A program made the translations under genes and the position numbers. A stretch of 64,000 bases of DNA from contig JBGTQJ010000030.1 in NCBI GenBank assembly GCA_041941305.1, positions 1 to 64,000 of the forward strand, in the 5' to 3' direction. The stretch is from JANSWP01 sp041941305 (GTDB lineage: Bacteria > Bacteroidota > Bacteroidia > Chitinophagales > Saprospiraceae). The notes beneath the pieces are model-generated. The model had not been told where the DNA came from. It ran no database searches and saw nothing but the letters and a program-made list of their open reading frames with translations. Shown piece after piece: positions 9,321 through 18,206 of the stretch (the first letter of the stretch is position 1; every line of letters begins with the position of its first letter).

Positions 9321-10070
9321 ATGAGCAAGGATAATAACCATAAAAGGATTGAAGATTACCTGGATGGTTTGATGACCGAGAGTGACAGGCAGGAATTGGA
9401 AGCGGAATTCCAAAAAGAGGGATTGTTAAAAGAGGAGTTGGACTTGTCAAAAGAAGCCAGGGATCTTGTTAATATCGCCGGTCGAAAACATTTAAAATCC
9501 AAATTCGACTCTTTTGAAGAAGAATTAAGCTCCAAACAACCCCGAATTCAATCTGCAAGAACTCGCTGGATATCGATTGCGGCTTCACTCTTGGTTTTGA
9601 TAACGGCTGGTTTCTGGTTATTGCATCAAAATAATAATACTCCGGAAGGGCTTTTTGCCAATCATTTTGAACCATTTCGTCCACCAATTAATATTAGAAG
9701 CAGTGAACCCAATACCCAAAATATTTGGGAAGATGCCAGGGTAGCCTATGCGGAAAAAGATTATGAGTTGGCAGCAGATCGTTTTAAGCAAGTTTTAGAA
9801 AAAAATGCTCAAGTAGAGTATCTAACCCAGTTTTATTTAGGGCTTAGTCTTTTATCAAAAAACACAGTGGAAACTGAACGTGCTGTCATTGCTTTTGACA
9901 GGGTATTGCAATCGGATAATGACTATCGGGAGCAAGCATTGTGGTATAAAGGACTCTCCTTTTTGAAAATGGGAAAAATCGAGGAAGCCAAAATTATTTT
10001 TATTGAAATCTTTGATAATCAAAGCTTTAATCATAAAAAAGCAAAGCAGATTCTAGATCACCTGGCTTAA
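9321..10070 (+). CDS. Single-pass membrane protein, anti-sigma-like N-terminus with TPRs
   Basis: 249 residues. The N-terminal ~85 residues (KRIEDYLDGLMTESDRQELE...) resemble the cytoplasmic part of Bacteroidota anti-sigma/zinc-finger-like proteins but lack the HxxxCxxC zinc motif. One membrane segment lies at ~88-106 (WISIAASLLVLITAGFWLL). The extracytoplasmic part carries two or three TPR-like repeats (~135-245: ARVAYAEKDYELAADRFKQVL, FYLGLSLLSKN..., ALWYKGLSFLKMGKIEEA). Placed 137 bases after an ECF sigma gene, it is a candidate anti-sigma factor or a scaffold linking the sigma factor to the periplasm. Its end overlaps the convergent CHAT gene by 18 bases. Function is inferred from context only. 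Confidence 0.65.
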   Translation: MSKDNNHKRIEDYLDGLMTESDRQELEAEFQKEGLLKEELDLSKEARDLVNIAGRKHLKSKFDSFEEELSSKQPRIQSARTRWISIAASLLVLITAGFWLLHQNNNTPEGLFANHFEPFRPPINIRSSEPNTQNIWEDARVAYAEKDYELAADRFKQVLEKNAQVEYLTQFYLGLSLLSKNTVETERAVIAFDRVLQSDNDYREQALWYKGLSFLKMGKIEEAKIIFIEIFDNQSFNHKKAKQILDHLA

Positions 10071-13000
10071 AAGAGCACCTTTCTTTTGTTTTGAATTTAT
10101 TATAAACACCAGAGCCGCAACTATCAAAACTCCAAATAAATACATCCAGCCTGATTGAGCGCCAGGTTTAATTTCCAAACTATCAATATTTCCTGTCAAT
10201 CGGAAACCCGCCCAAAAATAGGGAGGTAGTGCGGCAGGATCTGTTGCTTCCAAAAATTGGATCTTGGCTAATCGAAGCGCATGATCTTTCTTTAGTCCAG
10301 CCTTTATATTTTTTAAAAAGTGATTCACCATAGTCGCAGTTGAAACATCATCTACTGTCCAAAGTGTAGTGAGTAGTGAGGGGCATCCAGCATATTGAAA
10401 GCCTCTTTCCAGACTGAGCATTCCTTCACCGCTTTCCCATTTTCCTATGGCAGTTTGGCAAGCACTTAGTAGTATCAGATCTGCATTCAGATTTTGTCCA
10501 TAAAGTTCGTAAACATGCAATTGTCCGTCATCAAGGGTATCTGGGGTCGAAAAAAGCATTTTTGACAGCAGCGGTTGTTCATCTTCTACCAAAGCATGCA
10601 TGGCAAGGTGAAGAATTTGAGCTTTCGGTGCATATTTTCTAAATAAGGATTCTGAAACCTGGTCACCGTAGAATATATCCCCTTTGAGTGCTTCTGAAGC
10701 CTCCTTGACTTCTCTTTTATGATATTGCAATTCGGGAACTTCCCAAGTCAAATCAGGATAACTCACATCCCTGTAATCAGGAGCAAAACCCAAATAAGGA
10801 TAAGTCTTTTTTCCAGATTGTCCATTTTGGTGATTGATAACCCAAAGCGAAGCAGACTGACAATAGGAAAGCGAATATTTTATAAATAAATAAGGCAAAT
10901 TTTTATAGTCTCTCTTCGAAGGATCAACCTGGCCGGTCAAAAGACATTCAAGTGGTAAATAGAACAACCGATTGTCAGGGACAATAAATAATCTATCAAT
11001 TGGTTCTGAAATGCTCCTTAATGGAGTTTTCATTATTTTTTCAAATAAGCCATAAGCACTTTGTGTATAGTTCTGAAAAGTAGCTGCAGGATTTGATAGG
11101 AAGGAATGATTCTGATTGAGGTTTTTAGAAAATTGTTCAGTTAAGGCCAAATAGGATTCATCGTTTTGAGTTTGAAAAATCTGAAAATCTGTTTGCGTTA
11201 TTAAAAAAACAAATATGTTTTTTTCGCCTTCAAAAAATTCAATGAATGCAGCACTGTTATCCTTTAACAATTCTTTCCTGACCGTTTGAACATCAACCGT
11301 CTCTACATCAAATCTCAAAGAAAAATACTTTGGATAATCCCTTTGCAAAATATTCAAAAGTGCATCATAATCTGCTTTGAGGGCCAGCAATTTACCTTTC
11401 CACAGTTTCATGATTTTAGGTCTCAAATCTGCACAACGTTGCTCTTCTTGTGCGATTTTCCCTTCATATTCTGCAATGCTTTTTTTTAGCCTGTTTTCCT
11501 TTTCCAAAAGAGAATCTGGTAGTCCAGCAAAATTGGCAGATTGTATTTCCTGTACTGCAGATAACAAAATAAAGGCTTTCCCCTTTTCGGAAATTTGAAA
11601 AGCTTTATTTAAATAAGCTTCCTCTCCCGTTTTTTGGTACAATATAGCAGCAAGTGCAATCGCATTCTCCAAAGTTGGAAAAGCCCTTTTGGTCCAAAAA
11701 ATTCTGGAGGCATCTGTGACTGGTCCTTTCCGAAGCTGCTCCATATAATGAATTGCCAAATCCAGCGTTTCAAATGCCAGATGAAGATCTTGATCTAAAC
11801 TTTCGGTTTCATATTTTTCCTTTAACAAGGTTCCTTTTCCTATCAAGGCCTCCAATAAATATTGAACGGAATTGACCTTCATCCCGGGAGAAGGGTTCGC
11901 AGTTAGGGAGGTGTCACTTAATTCGTCGACCAGCATGTTGAGCGATTGTTGGTAAGCTTTCAAAGACGCTTGTAATGCTCCAGAAGAGTGAAATGCCCGT
12001 GCCACAAAATTCTGACATACTGCTGTTTGTGGATGTTTTTTACCATAGACTTCCTCTCGAAATTCCAGAGCATGCTGATAATACCCCAAAGCCCCTGAAT
12101 AATCTCCTGCTTGTAATAAACTGTCTCCAACCTCTACTTTCTCAATTCCAATATCGTTGACGAGTTTTTTTTCACCTACTACAGAACGGTCAAAAAACTC
12201 CAAGGATTTTTCTCGATTCCCCAATTCCCAGTACATATCGCCAATCGCGGTATTGAGCATCTGCATGTATCGATTTTCGGGTTTGAATCGATCTTTCCAA
12301 ATATCATACGTAAATAAATAATGCCCAAGCGCTTCTTCGAAATTGATTAATTCGTAATGCACATTAGCAATATTGAAATGTGCTGCAGAAATTTCAAAAT
12401 GATTGACGGGATAATGTTGTTCATAAAGCGCCAATTCCCTTCCATAATATTCCAAAGATTTTTCAAAATCCGCCTGCATCCTTGCTATTGCTCCTAAATA
12501 CCGCAAGGTCTGCCCCAGGTGGTAAGTTGGTGCTTGCTCCATTTTCAGGTACAAATTCAAAGCCTCCTGATAAGCTTCCAATGCCTTTCCACCTTCTATG
12601 TGATAAATTTTTTGAATAGTAAAACCCTCAATAAATTTCAAATAGGCTAGATCGACTTGATTGCTTGACTCATCAACCAAAAACCATTGCTTCAAATCTT
12701 CTTGATAACGCTCTGTCAGTTCCTTTTTGCCCATCAAAGCTGCAGATTCTGCCAATGCCAGCCAAAGCTCATTTTTACGATGACTTAATTGCTCATTACG
12801 CTGCCACAATTTATGGGCGATATCCAGTGTTCGATTGGCACGCCTATATTTTCTTAGGTTTCGCTCCAACTCAAACTTTATCAAAAGGGCTTGAAAATGA
12901 GCTTCTGTTAAATTATTTTCCAAAGCACATTGCAATTCCAATTCTAATTTTTCCAATGCTTCCTCAAAATTTCCCTTTTCATTTAAGCGCATTATTTCGG

Positions 13001-13091
13001 GTAAGTCCTTTTGAAAATCACAGGCTTGGGAGATACAACTGAGAACAGGTAAAAAACTCAGTAGATAAGTCAATAGTGCCAATTTTCTCAT
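10053..13091 (-). CDS. Secreted TPR-CHAT (caspase-like) membrane protein
   Basis: 1012 residues. A signal peptide (1-~22) leads into many TPRs (~30-420; for example ALEYYQHALEFREEVYGKKHPQTA-type units), a helical linker, and a CHAT domain (~690-975). The caspase-fold dyad is visible: His832 in LHLAMHAL and Cys877 in LLSACQTA, with the downstream ERGFQYAGCPSLLTTLW block typical of CHAT. A C-terminal transmembrane helix (~981-1000) and a short basic tail follow. The architecture suggests an extracytoplasmic, membrane-tethered protease with TPR protein-binding surface. It is convergent with the sigma/TPR pair and overlaps it by 18 bases. CHAT proteins occur in cell-death and type III-E CRISPR settings, but this one is not next to the cmr operon and its substrate is unknown. 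Confidence 0.82.
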   Translation of the reverse strand: MRKLALLTYLLSFLPVLSCISQACDFQKDLPEIMRLNEKGNFEEALEKLELELQCALENNLTEAHFQALLIKFELERNLRKYRRANRTLDIAHKLWQRNEQLSHRKNELWLALAESAALMGKKELTERYQEDLKQWFLVDESSNQVDLAYLKFIEGFTIQKIYHIEGGKALEAYQEALNLYLKMEQAPTYHLGQTLRYLGAIARMQADFEKSLEYYGRELALYEQHYPVNHFEISAAHFNIANVHYELINFEEALGHYLFTYDIWKDRFKPENRYMQMLNTAIGDMYWELGNREKSLEFFDRSVVGEKKLVNDIGIEKVEVGDSLLQAGDYSGALGYYQHALEFREEVYGKKHPQTAVCQNFVARAFHSSGALQASLKAYQQSLNMLVDELSDTSLTANPSPGMKVNSVQYLLEALIGKGTLLKEKYETESLDQDLHLAFETLDLAIHYMEQLRKGPVTDASRIFWTKRAFPTLENAIALAAILYQKTGEEAYLNKAFQISEKGKAFILLSAVQEIQSANFAGLPDSLLEKENRLKKSIAEYEGKIAQEEQRCADLRPKIMKLWKGKLLALKADYDALLNILQRDYPKYFSLRFDVETVDVQTVRKELLKDNSAAFIEFFEGEKNIFVFLITQTDFQIFQTQNDESYLALTEQFSKNLNQNHSFLSNPAATFQNYTQSAYGLFEKIMKTPLRSISEPIDRLFIVPDNRLFYLPLECLLTGQVDPSKRDYKNLPYLFIKYSLSYCQSASLWVINHQNGQSGKKTYPYLGFAPDYRDVSYPDLTWEVPELQYHKREVKEASEALKGDIFYGDQVSESLFRKYAPKAQILHLAMHALVEDEQPLLSKMLFSTPDTLDDGQLHVYELYGQNLNADLILLSACQTAIGKWESGEGMLSLERGFQYAGCPSLLTTLWTVDDVSTATMVNHFLKNIKAGLKKDHALRLAKIQFLEATDPAALPPYFWAGFRLTGNIDSLEIKPGAQSGWMYLFGVLIVAALVFIINSKQKKGALLSQVI

Positions 13092-13202
13092 ATCTGCAAA
13101 TTATGGAAATTTGAGATGCGAAGCAAAATCTGGTTTTTATGGCTGTTCAAAATGTTAAATGAGGTCACCTTTTCGAGAAGTCAGATCGCTTTACTGTCAG
13201 AT

Positions 13203-14234
13203 CTAATTGGTATGTTCATGCCCCTTCTTAGTCGGAGATAAAAACAAGCCAACATTAAAAAACCAGGAATTGGTAGGTTCTACATTAAAATAAGGAGTGT
13301 TTACAAATTTGGCTTCAAAGTCGCTGCTAAAATTGCTCTGGTAGCCGAACTTGAAGTTTGCCCAAATCCAGGTAGTCAAATGTTGTTCGAGTTGCAATGA
13401 CCAGATGACTTCTGAGTGATTGTAGGCATAATCCAGAAAATCGTCTGTTGGAGAGACAACACCCAGGCGATAACTCTGGCTATTGTATTGCATGCCTGCC
13501 AAAAGGATCATTTTAGGCTTAATGTTTCTTCGACCAAAAATATAGGCTGGAAAAACAGATTCTATGCCCCATTTATCATTGAAGTTTCGATTGTATAGCA
13601 AAAAGGGCAGTGCACTGGTACCTCGAAAACCCCTCGCAGCACTTATACCAAATCCCCATTCCAAATCTTCATGCGGTTTCATGACATAGGAACCGAGGAA
13701 TTTGTATATCCGATATTGATTGCCAAAATTCATCCAACCCTCATAATTTCCGTTGGAAGAATAGCGCAATCGCATGGCGATGTAACGGAATTCATCCAAA
13801 GGTTTATTCAACAAAATACTGAAAGAATTATTTTTTATAGGGGTTTCATTCAAATCCCCAAAAACGACAGCATACTCGTTCCCCAGATTCTCAAAAGCCA
13901 ATTTTTCTGAGAAGTATTTATAGCCGATCAACAATTTAAAATTATCCCTATTTACAATGGGTACTTTCATATCAACTTCCCATTGTTGTATTTTACTAAA
14001 GGTCGGAAAGGGTTCAGAAAGAGGACTGTCTTCAGGTTTGAAAGTTCCATCTCCAATAAAGGTATAGGCGATTTCCAATCCTTTTGAGCGCGATTTATTT
14101 TTCACCCCCGGTTCACAATAACAACGAGTCACAATGCCTTCTGGGTTGATGTCTTCAGGAAAGAATTCGGGTTTTACCTGAGCTGTAACAAATAAAAAAG
14201 AGAATAGAAATGCAAGACAAAAAAAGTACCTCAT
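13203..14234 (-). CDS. Outer-membrane beta-barrel-like protein, unknown function
   Basis: 343 residues. The start at 14234 is preferred over a longer open frame because it opens a signal peptide (MRYFFCLAFLFSFLFVTAQ). The mature part shows alternating hydrophobic/polar strands with many aromatic residues (for example FKLLIGYKYFSEKLAF, YIAMRLRYSSNG, WGFGISAARGF, IWANFKFGYQSNF), as expected for an outer-membrane barrel. A short Cys pair (RCYCEPG) lies near the mature N-terminus. It may belong to a DUF-type barrel family such as DUF6268, but I cannot confirm this. It lies 125 bases downstream of the IDO gene in the same direction and could be the last gene of the kynurenine transcript, or independent. 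Confidence 0.6.
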   Translation of the reverse strand: MRYFFCLAFLFSFLFVTAQVKPEFFPEDINPEGIVTRCYCEPGVKNKSRSKGLEIAYTFIGDGTFKPEDSPLSEPFPTFSKIQQWEVDMKVPIVNRDNFKLLIGYKYFSEKLAFENLGNEYAVVFGDLNETPIKNNSFSILLNKPLDEFRYIAMRLRYSSNGNYEGWMNFGNQYRIYKFLGSYVMKPHEDLEWGFGISAARGFRGTSALPFLLYNRNFNDKWGIESVFPAYIFGRRNIKPKMILLAGMQYNSQSYRLGVVSPTDDFLDYAYNHSEVIWSLQLEQHLTTWIWANFKFGYQSNFSSDFEAKFVNTPYFNVEPTNSWFFNVGLFLSPTKKGHEHTN

Positions 14235-14359
14235 TCTAAATGATTTTGGATGTGAATATAGGACATGCTGGGTAAACGGATGAAAGCAATTTTGGTTTGA
14301 TCCCGAATGGCTTTTTCCAGGATCGGCAAGCAAGCTATTCGATTTTGCAATGAACTTGT

Positions 14360-15490
14360 CTAAAGTTTTGTATTGAGCATTGATTTATTGCCATCTCGAA
14401 CAGATTTCAAAAAGACCATTGGATTCGTCCCCCCGGTTCCGGTGGAAGTAGATTGAAACTTTTTTGCCTGCTTCATGATGTACAAAGCCACAAATTTTAA
14501 ATGCTCATCTCTAAAGTTGATAAGATGTTGAATGGCTTCCTGATATGCTGAATGGAGCTTTTTGTTTTTGGAAGCCTGAGCCCTCAGGTTGGTTGTAGAT
14601 TCTACAAACTGTAGAAAATCTGCATGCCTCTTTGGCATGTGTTCCCGCATCAATCGCAGATAATTTTTGGTAGCTGAACTTTCATACTCAATCCCCAACA
14701 CTGCATCGTAAAATTGCAACAAACTGCTCTGTGCAGCACTCCCGCCATGAAAACTTTGAGGATTTAATCCTGTTCCTTCGTAGCGAATATTTTCAAAAGA
14801 AGCCAAAAAAGGACGAACTCGAAGGTAAAAGATATGTGGATCGCAGTGTACATACATCTTTTTCAATGAGACCAATATATCTTTCAATACGGTATTGGTT
14901 TGGTTTAAACAATTAGCTGCTTGATCCCATAAACCCGCTTTTACATATTCAATTGATTGTAGCATTAAAGGGATGCCTTTTGCCCCGACTTGCTCTATTT
15001 CTACCGTCACTAAATAGAACCAGCTTTCATCCAATCCGCCATGAAACTGGCAGAGTGTCGCCAGATTGTCGAGTTGGATGGGTTTGGAGGTATCGATCCG
15101 CTTCCAGTTGTTTAGCACCGCTGAAGAATGAGAAAGGATGGGGCGTCGCTCTAATTGTTTGGCTACCACAATCCAGGGGATACTAATGGAAGGAGGAATA
15201 TAATTGCTGGCTTTGGGGGGCGCATGAACATAAGCATGAGCGAAGAAGGAAAGCAGCAACATAGCTCTTTCTAACTCTCTTTGATTGTTGAAAATAGGAT
15301 GATCAATAAGTGATAACTCATCAATTTTTTGGCGAATAACACCTGCATTGATATAAGCAGAAAGGTTGGTAGCCAGATCTTCCCATACCTGATAATTTGA
15401 TGGCAATTCAATTAAAGGATCTTCTGTTGGCAAAAATCCTCTTTGGAGATCAACATTGTAGCTTTTAAGGGTTTGGAAAACATGCTCCAT
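14360..15490 (-). CDS. Indoleamine 2,3-dioxygenase-family haem protein
   Basis: Predicted to open the indole ring of tryptophan with O2, giving N-formylkynurenine, the first step of the kynurenine pathway. 376 residues (animal IDO about 400). IDO signatures are clear: the FHGGSAAQSS block, the haem-ligand region FRDEHLKF (His330) and the substrate-loop/C-terminal motif GTGGTNPMVFLKSVRD. The family choice is notable because many bacteria use tryptophan 2,3-dioxygenase instead. It is encoded 4 bases after the kmo stop codon on the minus strand, so the two are surely cotranscribed. Confidence 0.9.
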   Translation of the reverse strand: MEHVFQTLKSYNVDLQRGFLPTEDPLIELPSNYQVWEDLATNLSAYINAGVIRQKIDELSLIDHPIFNNQRELERAMLLLSFFAHAYVHAPPKASNYIPPSISIPWIVVAKQLERRPILSHSSAVLNNWKRIDTSKPIQLDNLATLCQFHGGLDESWFYLVTVEIEQVGAKGIPLMLQSIEYVKAGLWDQAANCLNQTNTVLKDILVSLKKMYVHCDPHIFYLRVRPFLASFENIRYEGTGLNPQSFHGGSAAQSSLLQFYDAVLGIEYESSATKNYLRLMREHMPKRHADFLQFVESTTNLRAQASKNKKLHSAYQEAIQHLINFRDEHLKFVALYIMKQAKKFQSTSTGTGGTNPMVFLKSVRDGNKSMLNTKL

Positions 15491-15494
15491 AAAT

Positions 15495-16856
15495 CTATTT
15501 CTTAGCCAAATCCATCAATTGCTCATGCACCCACCCCAAATCAATTGCTTCCACTTCTTTTTCCCCACATACCTTTAACAAAAATTCATCCTGTGCTCTG
15601 CCCAAATTCATAGCTGTTGCATAAGGCAATTGGGGACGGAAAGTCACCAGGGAGTATTTAGAGTAATAATCCGGATAATTTTGCTCCAGCATCATTTCCA
15701 GTTGCCGTTTTCTTTTGAAGTCGAGATCGTCTACATGGTCGCGCATTTCATAAAAATTGTCGATGGCGAGATCTGCAATGGCATTGGTGTTTTCGGCTCT
15801 GGCATCCTGAAATTCTGAAAACACTTTTTCCCAATCGCCTTCATGCTCATCCATAATTTCATCAAAAACCCGCACGTCTTCAAAAGAGGCATTCATCCCC
15901 TGACCATAAAAAGGAACAATCGCGTGGGAAGCATCTCCCATGATCAAAGTTTTGCCATATGCCTGCCAGGGATAACATTTGATGGTACCAAGCGTACCTA
16001 CAGGATTCTCAAAAAACTCTTCCACATAATGTGGCATGCAAGGTATTAAGGTGGGGAAATAGGTTTCAAAAAGGGACTCCACATCCCTTTCAGTTTTCAA
16101 ATTATTAAATCCAATCTCTGTTTCGAAAGGATGAAACATGGTAACTGTGAAACTGCCATCCAGATTTGGAAGGGCTATAATCATAAAATGACCTCGTGGC
16201 CAAATGTGCAGAGCGTTTTTTTCTATTTGCCAACCTCCAGATTCGGTCGGATGGATACTCAATTCTTTGTAACCATGCCTCAAAAAGTTTTGAGAATAAT
16301 TGAATAACAATTCTGTCGTATCCGCCATCATGCTTCTCCTAACTGCAGAGCCAGCCCCATCCGTTCCAATAACGATGTCGCTTTGTTCTTCTGATATTGC
16401 TCCGGTTGCCGCGTTTTTGAAAGTTGCCGTTGCAGCTTTCAAATCCACTTTTTGGCAATTGCTATTGAAGTGAATTTCGATATTGTCCATGCCTTCTGCC
16501 AAATTCAACATAGTTATATTCAAACCTCCTCTGGAAACAGAATTGATATAATCTTCAGAACGCCCGCTGTATGGGGATAAGAAAGCGTCTTCACCTAAGG
16601 GGTGAATCAGCCGTCCGTTCATGGGAATACATTCTTTCAGAATTGCTTCCTTCAGCCCTACCCTGTCCAAAGCCATCAGTCCACGATTGGACAAAGCCAA
16701 ATTGATGGAACGACCAGCAGCAATGTCTGCTTTTCGCATATCAGGCCGTTTTTCGTGAAGGCTGATTTTGTAACCTCTTTGGGCAAGCCGGATGGCGAGC
16801 AGTGTTCCACAAAGTCCTGCTCCTACAATGGTAATTTTGGATGATGTTTTAGTCAT
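15495..16856 (-). CDS. kmo: Kynurenine 3-monooxygenase
   Basis: FAD- and NADPH-dependent hydroxylase converting L-kynurenine to 3-hydroxykynurenine. 453 residues, the usual size. Visible: Rossmann GAGLCG (12-17), FAD-binding GTDGAGSAVR (~165-174), and the second FAD motif GDASHAIVPFYGQGMNASFED, diagnostic for KMO-like flavoproteins. The C-terminal part is short compared with the membrane-anchored animal enzyme. It lies between kynU (60-base gap holding a perfect hairpin) and the IDO gene (4-base gap) in the minus-strand kynurenine operon. Confidence 0.93.
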   Translation of the reverse strand: MTKTSSKITIVGAGLCGTLLAIRLAQRGYKISLHEKRPDMRKADIAAGRSINLALSNRGLMALDRVGLKEAILKECIPMNGRLIHPLGEDAFLSPYSGRSEDYINSVSRGGLNITMLNLAEGMDNIEIHFNSNCQKVDLKAATATFKNAATGAISEEQSDIVIGTDGAGSAVRRSMMADTTELLFNYSQNFLRHGYKELSIHPTESGGWQIEKNALHIWPRGHFMIIALPNLDGSFTVTMFHPFETEIGFNNLKTERDVESLFETYFPTLIPCMPHYVEEFFENPVGTLGTIKCYPWQAYGKTLIMGDASHAIVPFYGQGMNASFEDVRVFDEIMDEHEGDWEKVFSEFQDARAENTNAIADLAIDNFYEMRDHVDDLDFKRKRQLEMMLEQNYPDYYSKYSLVTFRPQLPYATAMNLGRAQDEFLLKVCGEKEVEAIDLGWVHEQLMDLAKK

Positions 16857-16874
16857 TGAATGTAACTAAATATT

Positions 16875-16915
16875 AATTAACGCAAGTTGCGAATACTTCG
16901 CAACTTGCGTTAATT
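16875..16915 (-). repeat. Perfect 19-bp hairpin between kynU and kmo
   Basis: AATTAACGCAAGTTGCGAA (16875-16893), a 3-base loop and TTCGCAACTTGCGTTAATT (16897-16915) are perfectly complementary. It occupies most of the kynU-kmo gap inside an operon. It may be an RNA processing or partial termination site; the sequence is not repeated elsewhere in the window. Confidence 0.65.
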
Positions 16916-16916
16916 T

Positions 16917-18206
16917 TTAAAAACTCCTCAATTGTTCTTTCAAAACTTCTACAAAAAGGTATACATCTTCAAAAGAATTGTACAAAGGTACTGGTGCCAC
17001 CCGAATCACATCCGGCTCCCGCCAATCTGCAATTACGCCGGCAACAGTAAGCTTATCGAATAAGGACTTATCCGCACTTTTTACCTGAATAGACAATTGA
17101 CAACCGCGTTCTTTGGGGTCTCTCGGTGTAATAATCTGAATCCGATCATCTTCAATATCATCAATTAAGAATTCCAGATAGCCCGTTAATTGAATTGCTT
17201 TTTGCTTCAAGTTTTCCATTCCTGCAGCCTCAAAAATTTTCAAAGATGCCCAAATGGCTGCCATCGATAAAATGGGGGGATTGCTCAATTGCCAACTTTC
17301 TACTCCTGGAGTAGGATCAAAAGCATCGCGCATTCCAAATCGTGTTTCTTTATTATGTCCCCACCAACCTGCAAAACGTGGCAAGGCTTTATTGTGTGCA
17401 TGACGCTCGTGTACAAAACAACCTCCTAAACTTCCTGGTCCTGAATTGAGGTATTTATAGCTACACCACACAGCGAAATCAGCTCCTGTTTCGTGTAGAT
17501 TTAATATTAGGTTTCCTGCGCCATGTGCACAATCAAATCCCACTTTACATCCCCTGGCATGTCCCCATTCTGTAATGCTTTTCATATCGAAGACCTGCCC
17601 AGTATAGTAATTTGGATTGCCCAGCAATATCAATGCAATTTCATCACCCTGTTCTTCAATCACTTTTTCAATATCTTCGTGGCGAATGCATTCTTCTCCG
17701 GGTCTTCCCTTTAATTCTATCAAACTTTCTTTTGGATCATAACCATGAAATTTGATTTGGGACTGGACTGCATACTTGTCTGAAGGAAAGGCATCGTACT
17801 CTATGAGTATTTTATTTCTCTTTTCTGTGGGTCTGTAAAAAGAGACCATCATCAAATGCAAGTTGACAGAAAGGGTGTTCATAACAACTACTTCGATGGG
17901 TTTGGCGCCCACCAGTTTTGCCATCGCTTCTGTCAAAAATTCGTGATAGGGCATCCATGGATTTTTCGCATGAAAATGACCTTCCACTCCATAATTCTCC
18001 CAATCCAGTAATTCCTGTTCAATGGCTTCGCGGATATTTTTCGGCTGTAAGCCGAGCGAATTACCGCAGAGGTAAATGTAAGGATCTCCGTTTTTTTGCA
18101 TGGGTAAATGGAACTTTGACCTGAAAGGTCGCAAAAGATCTTTTCGATCCAATTCCAGTGCAAAGTCAAGGGTATTTTGAAATGAACTCGTAATCGTATC
18201 TGTCAT
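16917..18206 (-). CDS. kynU: Kynureninase
   Basis: PLP-dependent hydrolase cleaving 3-hydroxykynurenine (or kynurenine) to 3-hydroxyanthranilate (or anthranilate) plus alanine. 429 residues, the normal length. The FDCAHGAGN segment (224-232) holds the cofactor-binding Asp, and the Schiff-base lysine is Lys251 in CSYKYLNSGPG. The C-terminal RVAPVPLYNSFEDV motif is typical. Its start codon overlaps the stop of the upstream ACMSD gene by one base (TAATG), implying translational coupling. With kmo downstream the preferred substrate is probably 3-hydroxykynurenine. Confidence 0.94.
   Translation of the reverse strand: MTDTITSSFQNTLDFALELDRKDLLRPFRSKFHLPMQKNGDPYIYLCGNSLGLQPKNIREAIEQELLDWENYGVEGHFHAKNPWMPYHEFLTEAMAKLVGAKPIEVVVMNTLSVNLHLMMVSFYRPTEKRNKILIEYDAFPSDKYAVQSQIKFHGYDPKESLIELKGRPGEECIRHEDIEKVIEEQGDEIALILLGNPNYYTGQVFDMKSITEWGHARGCKVGFDCAHGAGNLILNLHETGADFAVWCSYKYLNSGPGSLGGCFVHERHAHNKALPRFAGWWGHNKETRFGMRDAFDPTPGVESWQLSNPPILSMAAIWASLKIFEAAGMENLKQKAIQLTGYLEFLIDDIEDDRIQIITPRDPKERGCQLSIQVKSADKSLFDKLTVAGVIADWREPDVIRVAPVPLYNSFEDVYLFVEVLKEQLRSF

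Noticed and set aside
10053..13091. CHAT protein as the type III-E Csx29 partner
   Set aside because: There is no gRAMP (Cas7-11) gene, it carries a signal peptide and membrane anchor, and it lies 45 kb from the type III-B operon.
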